A DNA stretch of 64,000 bases from Takakia lepidozioides (GCA_030704615.1 CM060732.1:3596001-3660000); one strand, 5' to 3'. Positions 11,785-22,642 are shown, numbered from the stretch's first letter. Notes: generated by a model not told the origin, from the sequence alone. A program made the numbers and translations.

Positions 11785-12300
11785 CCATTATGGAAAGACG
11801 ACAACGACCCCAAGAGTCCAATAAACAGGAAACCCCGAATCAAATTAGTTTGTGTTGTGCCAGAAGAGCACAGCACAAACATTGACACTCAGGGAGACAC
11901 TTCGCACGAAGGTGCGCGCGCAACACATTACGATTGCCCACACCAAGCTTTATACCGAAAACACTGCATTGCGCCGGCGACAGCGAAATGTAAATCGCAG
12001 AATAGGCAGTACAACATACGTGGATGCATAAGTGAAGCATCACAATTATTGCCAATGTGCAAGTACTGCTCGAAATTCGACTTGCGACAGTTTTTTACGG
12101 CACTACTCAATGTCTATGAATGCAAAAAACCTTTCGTATACTGGCAGCCGGCGAAATACATCTGACATATCCCACAAGTAGACGGAACGACAATTGAAGT
12201 GCCACCACTTAGTTTTCTGGGTGATTGAGAGGCAGAGAAATGGATGAATTCCGTTCGCACATAATGATGACACCTGCATCCAAATACGGTTAACAATGTC
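11785..12300. other. Gene-free stretch upstream of the methyltransferase-motif gene
   Basis: Several short overlapping open frames exist on both strands but none is convincing. The segment nearest 12400-12460 resembles the leader of the gene at 1-1963. Confidence 0.4.
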
Positions 12301-12462
12301 TAAATTGTATTTTTGATACATGCCAAAGCAACCGTTGTTGCAAACGTCAAACTGGAGACCTCTAGAGGCAGCGTGGGGAGTGTTTGTTTCCACTGGAGGA
12401 AGAAGAGAAGGAAGTCGTTGTACTTTACCAGCACTAGGGACAAGAAGAGAGCCAGAGATATA

Positions 12463-15400
12463 ATGAGGTTGGAAAGAGTAGACGAAGAGGGAAAGGAGGA
12501 AGAAGAGGGCAATGAGGAAAGATTGGCAATGCAAGAGCAGGATTTTGGAGAGGAACAACAACCCCCCATACTGCCGAGAACGGGTGAGGAGGAGACTGCA
12601 TCCGAGGGAAAGACAGACGCCGAAGAGGATATTGATGCTGGCCTCATGAAGAAGCAGATTGTGGAAAAGAGGATGGAGGAGATGCTCCAGAACATGCTCG
12701 GCGTAGACAGCAGTCCCAAGTGCAAAGGGTCTCCTGCGATTTTGAGAGACATCCAACGCAGCACAAATAAAGGTACAAGTGTTGTTCACTGCTACCTTTT
12801 GTTTTGCTTCATGTTATGCTGGCCCAGTGTGCGGTGCCAAACATTGTCTGTCTCCCCTCTGAAACTATGAATTTTGGAGTGAGATGGAAGCTTGAAGCAG
12901 TGTGCGCCACCGCACACTGTTTATGGCCCTTCAAATTGGTTCAAAACGGTGGCAAGCTTAAATATGTGCAAGCTGAACCCACTGTGCGATGCCGCACACT
13001 GTTGCTGCAGGTCTTGAAAGTTGTTTAGGGTTTGCTACTTTGTCACTATCTATATCCGTTCCCCAGAACTTCAAACATAGAGAAATGGAAGCACGAAACA
13101 ATGTGCGGCACCGCACACTGTTTGTGCCCCTCTTCTTTGCTTATTTTGATGTGAAAATGCTCCACTCCAGGAGTGTCTTGCAGGTATCAAACACACCTAA
13201 TTTGAAGCACCAAACAGTGTACGGCACCGCACACTGTTTATGCCCCTCTTATTTGTTTTTTTTTTTTGTGTCAGAATGTACCACACCAGGCCAGTCTGTC
13301 ATATATCAAACACACCTAGATGGAAGCACGAAACAGTGTTCGGCACCGCACATTGTTTGTGCCCCTCTTCTTTGCTTGTTTCTGATGTGAAAATGCTCCA
13401 CTCCAGGAGTGTCTTCAAGGTATCAAACACACCTAATTTGAAGCACGAAACAGTGTGCGGCACCGCACGCTGTTTATGCCCCTCTTCTATGTTTATTTTG
13501 ATGTCAAAATGTACCACACCAGTAGTGTCTGCCAGGTACCAAACACACCTAATTTGAAGCACGAAACAGTGTGCAGCACGGCACACTGTTTGTGCCCCTC
13601 TTCTTTGTTTTTTTTTAATGTCAAAATGTACCACACTAGGCCAGTCTGTCATGTATCAAACACACCTAGACTGAAGCACGAAACAGTGTGCGGCACCGCC
13701 TATTGTTTGTGCCCCTCTTCTTTGCTTGTTTTTTATGTGAAAATGCTCCACTCGAGGAGTGTCTTGCAAGTATCAAACACACCTAATTTGAAGCACCAAA
13801 TAGTGTGCGGCACCGCACACTGTTTGTGCCCCTCTTCTTGTTTTTTTTTTAATGTGAAAATATACCACACCAGCAGTGTCGGCCAGGTACCAAACACACT
13901 TAATTCAAAGCACCAAACAGTGTGCGGCACCGCACACTGGTTGTGCCCCACTTCTTTGTTTTTTTTTTATGTCAAAATGTACCACACTAGGCCAGTCTGT
14001 CATGTATCAAACACACCTAGATGGAAGCACGAAACAGTGTGTGGCACCGCACACTGTTTGTGCCCCTCTTCTTTGCTTGTTTTTTATCTGAAAATGCTCC
14101 ACTCGAGGAGCGTCTTGCAGGTATCAAACACACCTAATTGGAAGCACGAAACAGTGGGCGGCACCGCACACTGTTTGTGCCCCTCTTCTTTGTTTTTTTT
14201 TTATGTCAAAAGGTACCACACCAGGCCAGTCTGTCATGTATCAAACACACCTAGATGGAAGCACGAAATAGTGTGCGGCACCGCACACTGTTTGTGCCCC
14301 TCTTCTTTGCTTGTTTTTGATGTGAAAATGCTCCACTCCAGGAGTGTCTTGCAGGTATCAAACACACCTAATTTGAAGCACCAAACAGTGTGCGGCACCG
14401 CACACTGTTTGTGCCCCTCCTCTTGTTTTTTTTTTAATGTCAAAATGTACCACACCAGCAGTGTCTGCCAGGTACCAAACACACCTAATTCGAAGAACCA
14501 AACAGTGTGCGGCATCGCACACTGTTTGTGCCCCTCTTCTTTGTTTTTTTTTTATGTCAAAATGTACCACACCAGGCCAGTATGTCATGTATCAAACACA
14601 CCTAGATGGAAGCACGAAACAGTGTGCGGCACCGCACACTGTTTGTGCCCCTCTTCTTTGCTTGTTTTTTATGTGAAAATGCTCCACTCCAGGAGTGTCT
14701 TGCAGGTATCAAACACACCTAATTTGAAGCACCAAACAGTGTGCGGCACCGCACACTGTTTATGCCCCTCCTCTTATTTTTTTTTTAATGTCAAAAAGTA
14801 CCACACTAGCAGTGTTTGCTAGGTACCAAACACACCTAATGCGAAGCACCCTTGTGCCCCTCTTTTTGGCCAATTTTTGATTTCAAAATGTACCACACCA
14901 GGCTAGTCTGTCATGTATCAAACACACCTAAATGGAAGCACGGAACAGGGGCACAAACAAGAAGAGGGGCACGAAACAGTGTGCTGTGGATGGAAGCACG
15001 AAAGAGTGTGCGGTACCGCACACTGTGTGGGGCCCCCTGAAACAATCGTATTCGTTTGAAAGTAGGCCCGCAGCTCCTCTATTTGAGTCCAGACACCTCT
15101 GTTTATCTCATTTGAGTCATATAGAAATGCATGATGGAAATGGGGCTTGAAAGGGTGTGTAAAGGGGGCTAGAAATAAGGCAAAATGAGGGCAAAATGGC
15201 ATCACAAAATAGTGTGCGGCACCGCACACTGTTTGGGCTCCCCTGGAACAATCTCTTTTGGTTGAAAATCTATCCCTTCTTCTAAGTGAAGATGTGTAGA
15301 ATGAGGGATAAATGGCATCACAATACAGTGTGCGGCACGGCACACTGTTTGTGTAAAGCAGGCTAGAATAAGTGAAAAATGGCAGCACCAAACAGTGTGC

Positions 15401-16856
15401 GGCACCGCACACTATTTGTGGCCCCCCAGGAATGATTTTTTTTGGTTGAAAATGTGTCCCTTGTGCTATTTGAGAATGTCTGGAATCCGGGAAAAATGGC
15501 ATCACGAAACAGTTAGAGATCCCCTGGAATGATTTCTTTTTGCTTAGAAAGGTGTCCATTCCCCTGTTTGAGATAGGCTACAATGAGTGCAAAATGGCAT
15601 CACGAAAAGTGTGCAGTGCCGCACACTGTTTCTGCCCCCCTGGAAATCTCTCTTTTGGTTGGAAATTTGGATCTTCATGTGTTTTTATCAGGCTTGAAAT
15701 GGCAGCTTCAAAGTCTCAGTCCCTTTGTATTTTATTCACCCAACTCTGTCTGTCAGGCTTCAATCAACCTATAAGCACTGAAGAGTCACTCTGGGGTACA
15801 TTTTTTGAAACCCCTTGGTGGTTCTCGGATGGAGTTGCATAAGTCACTCAAATGAATATGGAGGGGCCCGGTTTTCAAGCTTCTTAGTTCCTTGTGGATG
15901 TCATGTTCGTGAACTCGTCTGTTTGAAGCTGTTTGTCTCGTCCGAGTGCATCCACCTATGACTCCAGCCGTCATTAGGGAGTTTGCCATCATTCATGGGG
16001 GCAAGTTCATAGACGAGAGGACAGATCCTCCCACGGATGACATGCACCACAACTACGTGGACAACAACGTGTGCTTGCGAAGGGGGAATGGGGTTCCTTG
16101 GAGAGGGGCCAGGGAGAGGAGCCCGACTTTCATTCAAACGATTGTGGAGTGCTGCACCTACACTGACGCCAGAGTTTTGGATTTGTCAATGGGCACAGGT
16201 TCGTCTCTTCATCCTTCACATTTGATCGGGTTTGTTTGAGCTTGCACTTTTAGCACTTCCCACCATTCCAAATGAGTCTTCAATGTCTGTTTCCTTCGTT
16301 CTATTCCATTGCAGGTGTTTCGTACCATGCTTGCAAGGCCCATGCGCGACATCTCTTCGGGATTGAAGGGGATGCCGAAATTTACAAGAACCTCCTGATG
16401 GGTTTGGGTGGACAAACTTCTCAAGTCCTTCCGAAGCCCCTTCCCGGTGTTATTGATACAGGGGAGACGTCCGACAAGGAGCTGGACTCCGACTTTGCCT
16501 GTGAGTATGTTGAACCTGTGGATGCTTGCATTGTTGTTTCAATACCCAGAATCATTGTTCTTAAGGCAAAGTGCACATGGGAGACATCCTCTTCGTTGGA
16601 CTTGTGCATTGTATCATTGTATTCAAAATGGGTTTTGGTCGACTTGTGCAGGAGTCCGTGTGCTTCCACTGACCCTCCAAGGCTATCACACCTTTTTGGA
16701 CTTCTTTCAAGTCCTCCTCAGTCTTACATGTTGCGCGTCTATGCGGAGGCACTCGCAGCAAGCATGTCCGTTCATGGCACTCGCAGTCCAACCATTGGCG
16801 GCCGTGGTAGAAGACGTGGTGTTGGGGCCGGAATCTTTGTGGATGACATAGCATAA
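12463..16856 (+). CDS. Gene with beta-class DNA methyltransferase motif I; satellite in intron 1
   Basis: Four exons join in phase: 12463-12772, 15968-16198, 16315-16500 and 16759-16856. They total 825 nt, encoding 274 residues plus TAA. Splice junctions are GTACAAG/CCAG, GTTCGT/GCAG and GTGAGT/GCAG. Exon 1 encodes a very acidic Glu-rich region. Exons 2-3 encode TDARVLDLSMGTG then VSYHACKAHARHLFGIEGDAEIY. This matches the FxGxG SAM-binding motif I and following R..GIE strand of N4-cytosine/N6-adenine methyltransferases (PF01555-like), which lies near the C-terminus in the beta class. The C-terminus is Gly/Arg-rich (GGRGRRRGVGAG). No convincing DPPY/SPPY catalytic motif is seen; DPPT in exon 2 is a poor match. 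The protein may therefore be inactive or be the end of a larger protein. The leader at 12400-12465 resembles that of the DGNHR gene. Confidence 0.5.
12900..15640 (+). repeat. Satellite array, ~117-bp monomer with palindromic core
   Basis: About 22 monomers each contain the perfect inverted repeat CAGTGTGCGG-CA-CCGCACACTG or a slight variant. From 12988 to 14749 palindrome centres are 115-118 bp apart (for example 13811, 13929, 14046, 14162, 14280). Three spacer types recur: A with CTCCACTCCAGGAGTG, B with CCAGGCCAGTCTGTCATG, and C with CAGCAGTGTCTGCCAGG. They mostly follow the order A-C-B, giving a higher-order unit of about 351 bp, with one C monomer missing near 14200. The part from 14960 to 15640 is more divergent and irregular. 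The array lies inside intron 1 of the methyltransferase-motif gene. The long open frame across it (13455-14822) exists because 117 is divisible by three. Confidence 0.9.
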
Positions 16857-17133
16857 GAGGTTGATTGTGATTCTGATGACTGTGACACTTGATATCAAGT
16901 TTTCTTTTACTTTTATTCGGGGCCAATTTTGAAATGGGATGGTTGTGTGTCGCTGTTGTCCTGTTTGCAATGTGTGCATGGGATGCGAATTCCTGGGAAC
17001 AAACTATTGTTGGAGAGGGGGGTTGCATGGACTGCCCGAATTGTTCCTTTCATGTCTTTAGTGTTTTCCGCAGCTCACAGGCTTGTGTGCATTGCAAAAA
17101 TCCCTAATATTTCGCATGGATCCGCTTTGGATG
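16857..17133. other. 3' flank of the methyltransferase-motif gene
   Basis: No coding signal is recognised. It presumably contains the gene's 3' UTR; no clear polyadenylation signal is identified. Confidence 0.35.
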
Positions 17134-17274
17134 CTATGGTGTGCACCTGCTTTCCGGGCCTTTTATCCTGATGCACTGAAGCAAAAGACTAACATACGTA
17201 TGTGGATATGCTGCAATGCCTCCTTGGTTCAAAATCAGAAGAGCCTCTTCTAGTCTGTCTGCCTCACGAAGCAT
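17134..17274 (-). pseudogene. PPR protein fragment (N-terminal type)
   Basis: From an ATG at 17274 the minus strand reads MLREADRLEEALLILNQGG... followed by YPHTYVSLLLQCIRIKG. This resembles the start of plant pentatricopeptide-repeat proteins, where the first repeats read like RLEEAL.IL and YVSLLQ.CI. It ends at a stop at 17134 after a probable frameshift. It adjoins the 3' part of the SET-carrying CACTA copy 1 and replaces sequence present in copy 2, so it is a captured or inserted fragment. Confidence 0.5.
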
Positions 17275-17952
17275 CTTCACACTCACCCTCGAACCATCGA
17301 ATTTAAAATGAATATTTACATTTAGAAAATATAGGATTGCGGTTTTGAGGGGCGTAATGATTTTATTTTTGGCTCTATTTTGTTCTATGACATCGGGGTT
17401 TGCACCACTACATCCATGCAAAAAATTGGACCCAAAAAATAAAATAAAATAAAAAATAAAAAATAAAAATCTAGGGTCACTTTTGCATAATTCTCTATGA
17501 AGAGTGCATGGAGTTGAAGATAACTCAACTTTGGAGTGCAAATGAGAGAAGAAAATATGGTTCTGGGTCCAATGACTTTTGTTTACTCCCAAATTGTGCA
17601 CGCATATTGCATATACTGTCATTAAGCATATGGCTTGAGAATGGAATTAAAAAAAAATCATGTGCAGACGAAATGCAGTTTTCCGTCTCTACGACACGTA
17701 GCTGCGTTCAACACTTAAATGACCCATTGAATGAACTTGGTTCAAGCTCATATTTGGTCACACATGCATAAGTATATTCAGATCACATATGCAAAGTTGC
17801 AACCCACACGAGCCACAAGAAAAAATATTTACATCAATCGATTAATCGGATTTATACAAAGTACATCATGGGAATATCTACAATGCCCCTCTACGCGATC
17901 CCTATCTCAAAGAAACCCTATTTCTATCATACACTTCCCACTCACGCTGTAA

Positions 17953-19330
17953 TCAGAGGTCCCAATCATCCTGGGAGAACTCGTATGATGCAAATAGCTC
18001 GCTTCCAGCCCTAATAGTTCTACTAGCACATGTCATCACAAACATGTGCATCCCCTCACAGTATACCGACATATGACCACAAAAGCTCTCATGCCCATCG
18101 CTTCGCTCGTCCCATACTACATTAGTTCTCCTAGGATGACTAAAAAAACTGTTGACCAGCCCAGTAACATTGCCGAAGATATCGGGGTCACCATCACAAA
18201 ATCTGATCTCAATGGGAGACAACCCCTGTCTACGTACATCCTGTCCATTGACACACAAAATGTAGGGTAGGATATATGGGGCTTCAAAGCATAATGTATG
18301 GAACTCCCCGGATGTGTAGTATGGACCGTAGTAGGGAAACAAGTCCACCATGTTGTTGCTCCCACGAGGAACCACAACATCATCGACCATGAATAAACCC
18401 CGACCCATAGCAGGGCCAGTAGCGGCTCTCACAACATACCGTCTACCCCAATACTCGAACTCCACATTCTCTCGGATGGGGGTAGGAGGGTCGAGATGAT
18501 TCCCCCAACAACAAGGCTGAACGGTCCTCAGTAACATAGTCCTATGCACTTCCCATCGCAGGCGAGGATCCGACTCAGGCCACCCAAGCCGAAGGGGAGG
18601 AAACCTAGGGCGAAGCCGACCCCTCCTAGGGGTTTGGGGGGCACATGCGCGTCGAGGTGGAGGTGGTACTGTTGGCGGAGGAAATGAAAGTGGAGGTGGT
18701 TGAGGATATATTGCCGGAGGTACAGCCGAGGGTACAACGTCCGGATCAGGCAAAGAAACAGAGGGGGGGGGGGGCACAATCGGCTTGCAAGCTGCTACTG
18801 CATGTACGACATGGAGAATCATCAGATGAGGACACTGGATCAGGGGGACCGCCCGAGGAAACCGGAGGGGGGGGGGGGGTGGGCCTGCTCGTCGCCGGCC
18901 ATAATGCTTGCGACACCTACGATACCCCTCGACCCTACGCATCTCGTCTACGTGGTGTTGGGGGAACCAACTGGTCACATCGGGCACAGGCTCCGGCACA
19001 AATTCTGCAAGCAGACCGGCGCGAAATGCCTCCCGTGCAATGTGATTGCAAGCTTGGGCATCAAGTCGTGGCTGCAATATGCGTAGTATACGACGCATCA
19101 ATACTTATGTCGTAATTTGGTTTCATGTATGAATACCAATCATACTATATTATTACATATACCAAATGTACTATGAATGAGAGGGGGTGGAAAAAGACTC
19201 ACCTTTGCCGCATCCGCAATCAGGTTCTTCTTGTAATGCTCTTCGACAACATGCAGTCGCCGCCTCGGTGGTCTGGTGCCGCCCAACGGTATCATTGCCC
19301 AACACTCAGTGCACCAACATTCAATCCTCT
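17953..19330 (-). CDS. CACTA-borne SET-domain protein (copy 1)
   Basis: The main exon is 19071-17953 (ATATTGCAG acceptor). It is preceded by an exon ending at 19203 (donor GTGAGTC) that encodes a Cys/Trp motif (ECWCTECW) and GGTRPPRRRLHVVEEHYKK. The 5' part of the gene (to about 19660) is in another frame and its exon limits are unclear. After a proline-rich middle (about residues 80-190) comes a SET domain. It shows GRGLFMVDDVVV, then YYGPYYT, FGNVTGLVNSFFSHPRRTNVVW (the NHSC-like block, without the usual NH.C), and AGSELFASYEF (the EL..DY block). SET proteins are mostly lysine methyltransferases. The copy ends at TGA 17953-17955, where copy 2 reads CGA and continues about 23 residues, so this end looks like a CpG-to-TpG nonsense mutation. 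Catalytic competence is doubtful. Confidence 0.6.
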
Positions 19331-19349
19331 TGAGGGGGGGTCAAAGGTG

Positions 19350-19670
19350 GACGTGCGTGGGCATTGTGCCTCTGGACTAGCAGGGCTCTCACCACGGGGT
19401 GGTCCGTGGGGGGGCAACCCGCGGCGCACCCGACTGGATCCCGGAGTGTCAACATCCTCCACACCACCTGAAATTTGGGCCCGGTCCCTTCTACGATTGT
19501 GTCCGCCATCCTCAGGTGCAACGGGTCGCTCCTCGCCACGAAACACGGTTGGAATTGGGCCCCATTCCATCTGTGGTACCGCCTCCCATCCTCGAGGGAG
19601 ACGGGTTGATGTTTCCTCACCATCGCATTCTAATAAACACACACAACCAGCACTTTCATTTCTCAAAACT
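19350..19670 (-). other. Upstream coding region of the SET gene (copy 1)
   Basis: A minus-strand frame (TRLPRGWEAVPQMEWGP... GGHNRRRDRAQISGGVED... RVRRGLPPHGPP) matches the frame at 32436-32710 in copy 2 (SLEDGEVVPHIDCGP..., GHNCRRDRGQFSGDAED). Parallel amino-acid conservation suggests a real 5' exon rich in Arg, Gly and Pro. The C-run at its 3' end differs between copies, and the splice to the ECWCTECW exon cannot be fixed. Confidence 0.45.
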
Positions 19671-20780
19671 CGTTGGCAAAAAAAAGCCCATGTCCCTTTT
19701 CCACCCTACGACAGCAAGGGGTCACTACGCCCCAACGCCGGGAATCCGTAGCGACCCTGCGAAATTCAAACTCTAGAACCCAGTATCAAAAAAATACTAT
19801 AAAGAAAAAAAGAAAATCCCAAAGTGACCAGTCCAACATTGGCCAAGGGCCTGGGAAAAAAAACAAATGCACGCAATTCATTCATGCGGCTGAACCCTTT
19901 TCGTAGACCTGCCTTGAGAAGGCACGGCCCAAAAATAACAAAAAAAAAAACCTATGAACCCCAAAAGGCCCTAAATCCTAAATCCCAAAAAGTGACCCCC
20001 TGCTTGCCCAGCATACAAGGGGGAGCCTAGGCATGCGACGCCCTGCCATGCTTCATGCCACTACCCAGCGACGCATCATGCGATGGGTTTTTTGACCCTG
20101 CCACGCCGGGGGGTCGCAGGCTGCGACGGGTTTTTTTACCTTGCCACGCCGGCGCTGCGACGGCCGGGCGTGGCAAGCTTTAATGTAAATTCAGAAAAAA
20201 AGGCAGGGCGCCGACGTGCGACGGACGGGCGTGGCAGATCGGCGCCGCGCCTTTTTTTTTTCCTAAGTGCTTGAAGCACCTGCTCTTCCCCCCCCCCCCC
20301 CCCCCCCCCGTTTTCATTTATGCTTTGGGAGGGACAGGGTTGAGAGTGTAGGGGAGAGTGTGGAGGAGAAACTAACCTTGTCTTGAGCGCGAGGTGGTCG
20401 CCACACGAAGACGCCCTAGCGCCGCTCCAACGCCACTCCAACCCCACTCCAACCCCGCTGGTAAGCTCCCTCCTTCTCTCACTTCCACTCTTCCTCTCCA
20501 AACCCTAAGAGGGTGCTAACACCTATGTCCCTTGGGTGGTAGGAAAGCTGCGCAGAGGCGGGAGCAGCAGCAGCACAAGAGAGGGAGAGAGAGGCGCGGC
20601 GGAGCGGGGGAGAGAGGCATTCCGGCGGCGGGACACGCGCCGTAGGCAGCAGCGCTGGCGCCACAGAGGTAGGCGCTCTCCCTCTCCCTCTCTCCTTTGT
20701 TCCTTTTTGTGGGGAGTGACAAAACAGAGGGAGAGAGAGAGGGACAGGGGCAGAGGGAGAGAGAAGAGAGAAATGAAATG
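19671..20780 (-). other. Leader and subterminal region of SET-CACTA copy 1
   Basis: It contains GC-rich GCGACG.CGTCGC palindromes (20080-20240), a 23-bp poly-C run (20288-20310), and purine/pyrimidine-rich stretches. The 20200-20780 part matches 31340-31790 of copy 2 in inverse orientation (shared CTTCAAGCACTTAGG and GGAGCGGCGTTGG-like motifs). No protein is recognised. Confidence 0.5.
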
Positions 20781-20850
20781 AAATGAAAAGGTGCGTTATA
20801 ACGTCCGTGGGAAGCTCATAGAGCTTATGGGACAAAATGGAAAGAAAAAC

Positions 20851-20851
<1 letters not shown>

Positions 20852-20893
<42 letters not shown>
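20852..20893. repeat. (GA)n microsatellite
   Basis: About 21 uninterrupted GA dinucleotides inside the CACTA copy 1 subterminal region. Confidence 0.95.
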
Positions 20894-20895
<2 letters not shown>

Positions 20896-21300
20896 CTTCA
20901 GGCAGACCGCCTCCCTGCGACGGGGTTTTTACGTATCCGACGTCCGGGGGTCGCGTTGTTAAAGCATGCGATACCCGGGCATAGGAAAAAAAACAACAAC
21001 GCGACGCAGGGGCGTCGCCCCATCCAACGCCGTCTGCTGGATGGCAGCGACAGTCGGCCGGCGCTAGAAGGATGCCCCTGCCAGCGCCCTGGATCGCCAA
21101 GTAGCTACGTCCGGGCGTCGCTGGAGGAGGACAGGGGCGTGCGACCCCCATCCGTCGCATTTGTGCGACGATATTCCAGCGACGCCCTGGTGACTTGCGT
21201 GCGACTCCAGGGTGTTGCAAAAATGGCCCCCCCGCCTCAGCTGCAAAATGGCCTTTTAACAACGCCGCAGCTTCAACCCCCCTCCCCTTTTCCTGTAGTG
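20894..21300 (-). repeat. CACTA 5' subterminal repeats and terminus
   Basis: Multiple short GCGAC/GTCGC motifs in both orientations, often paired as imperfect palindromes, end in the CACTA terminal motif at 21300. Subterminal repeat arrays are a known CACTA feature, where they bind the element's accessory protein; that role here is inferred. Confidence 0.65.
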
Positions 21301-21436
21301 CTCGGTTATCAGTACAAAACCTCCTCAAGCGACATATCTGCCGCAGCATACGCAAACGACCTCGCTATTCTCGCACATAAACCGCAACATCTAAACAGAC
21401 AAGTCTCCAAATTATTTAGATTCAATCATTGGTCAG
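21301..21436 (+). pseudogene. LINE reverse transcriptase fragment, mutated YADD box
   Basis: Reads LGYQYKTSSSDISAAAYANDLAILAHK and continues to FNHWSG. The second LINE reads YADDLAILAHK at the same place. The first Asp of the catalytic YADD is Asn here, so this RT could not be active even if complete. Coding similarity to copy 2 stops at WSG (21436). Confidence 0.85.
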
Positions 21437-21930
21437 GCGCCACCCACCGCCCAACCACCCTGCCCAGCCACCCACCCTGCCACGTGCTCGTATTGCAGCC
21501 ACGGCCCGCCAGGCGACCACACGTGGCGGTCGCCCTGTTCTCCCTCCCTGCGACGGCACGTGGCTGTCGCCCTCTTCTCCCGCCTGCGACCTGCACGTGG
21601 CGGTCGTCCCGCCCACCCCTTCGGGCACCCCCTGCCGCCTGACCGCCACTATGGCGGTCGTCTACATGGCCACCTCAGGCGCCTCGAAGGCGACCACCAT
21701 GGTGGCGGTCGCCGAGATTGCCACCACGTCCGGTAGATTGGCGACCATCGCTGAGGCGGGCGCTTGCCTTGCCACCTCACCCGGCTCCGGGGCGACCGAC
21801 GCCAGCTCACATGGCAATGTTTTACCCATGTCTTTACCTACTGACGTAACTAACGTGATGTGTGACCCAAATCCCGTCAGTGTCGCTGACGCCGACGTGA
21901 CGTCGGCCTGCAACCGGGCTTGATTGTGAT
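21437..21930. repeat. GC-rich palindrome cluster (GGCGACC...GGTCGCC)
   Basis: At least five imperfect palindromes of the form GCGACC-(CACGTG or CCATGG core)-GGTCGC lie between 21505 and 21720. The segment interrupts LINE coding sequence after WSG and looks like a CACTA-type subterminal region of a different subfamily. No terminus is visible. Confidence 0.5.
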
Positions 21931-22180
21931 CTTCCCTGCCCTTACTACCCACACACGGCCCAAGACTTGCTCCCTCAATATAGGACCACCCCAACCACCT
22001 CCATTTACCAGAAGCTCTGCACATCAAACACCGCTAACACCCCCACATATACGGAACCTTATCCCCCTCCCCAAAATATCTACCATACAACACATTATGC
22101 CAACCAGCAACTCTTCCCTAACACTAACCTCCTAAGCCAATACACGAGATACTCCCAGCCAACCCCCACTATCTCCCACA

Positions 22181-22642
22181 ATGCCCCACCCTACCTCCCC
22201 GCATAACTATGATAACCCTGATGCCTATGTCATTGAAGCCCTACTAGGTATTAAAACCCAAACGTCAATTGACGCCTTCGGGGCCACCTGTGTTGACACA
22301 TACTACCACTGCAAGTGGGCCGGCTACCCTGATGAAGACAACACATGGCAAATAGAAGATGATCTATTCGGCCCACGTGATGACTGTGACCAAGACCACA
22401 ATCTCACCCTTCTCACCATGTTCTACAAAACCACTAACATTGCCTACCTAACACATATTCACCAACAACATGCCACCCCCATCCAGCATACAGACAACAG
22501 GTACATACATAAGCCAATCTCGGCCCCTAACGTACACATATGCATAGCTGAATGTAATCCGGACAAAGATATCCAACATGCTCAACCTCTAATCCGCATG
22601 GGCCCCCGCCTTTCTAGTATATATGCACAAAACGGCCGCTAG
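22181..22642 (+). CDS. Chromodomain-containing segment of LINE 1
   Basis: The open frame carries AYVIEALLGI (near 22217), then YYHCKWAGYPDEDNTWQIED (near 22298-22360), which is a clear chromodomain signature (Y.VE.IL ... Y.VKW.GY....NTWE...L). The remaining residues are not recognised. Chromodomains bind methylated histone tails and are known at the C-terminus of chromovirus integrases, where they steer insertion. Here the surroundings are LINE-like (RT upstream, RNase H downstream on the same strand) and no integrase motif is seen. It could be a separate chromovirus scrap, but the continuous Pro/Thr/His-rich style of the flanking translation favours one element. Confidence 0.65.
   Translation: MPHPTSPHNYDNPDAYVIEALLGIKTQTSIDAFGATCVDTYYHCKWAGYPDEDNTWQIEDDLFGPRDDCDQDHNLTLLTMFYKTTNIAYLTHIHQQHATPIQHTDNRYIHKPISAPNVHICIAECNPDKDIQHAQPLIRMGPRLSSIYAQNGR

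Larger units (their letters stand above)
17300..21300 (-). mobile_element. SET-carrying CACTA element, copy 1
   Basis: The element lies in reverse orientation. Its 5' terminus is at 21300: read on the minus strand it begins CACTACAGGAAAAGGGG, close to the terminus at 39402 (CACTACAGCAAATGGGG). It abuts LINE reverse-transcriptase coding sequence, so it was inserted into the LINE. The first kilobase holds GC-rich subterminal palindromes. The leader near 20200-20780 and the SET gene follow and match copy 2 at 31340-34800. The TNP2 half is absent and no 3' terminus is visible; the copy ends near the PPR fragment. Confidence 0.75.

Noticed and set aside
12103-12789. 228-codon minus-strand ORF
   Set aside because: It is the shadow of the acidic exon of the methyltransferase-motif gene, which has good splice phases on the plus strand.
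13455-14822. 455-codon open frame across the satellite
   Set aside because: The monomer length (117 bp) is a multiple of three and lacks stops in this frame, so the frame is a by-product of the repeat. Frames on the opposite strand are also open, and there is no start context or recognised domain.
15968-16198. DPPT in exon 2 as a catalytic DPPY motif
   Set aside because: The context (ERTDPPTDD) lacks the preceding hydrophobic strand and the aromatic residue that define motif IV.
17404-17414. CACTAC motif at 17405 as a CACTA terminus
   Set aside because: The same sequence lies internally in copy 2 near 34668, in the spacer between SET and TNP2, so it is not an element end.
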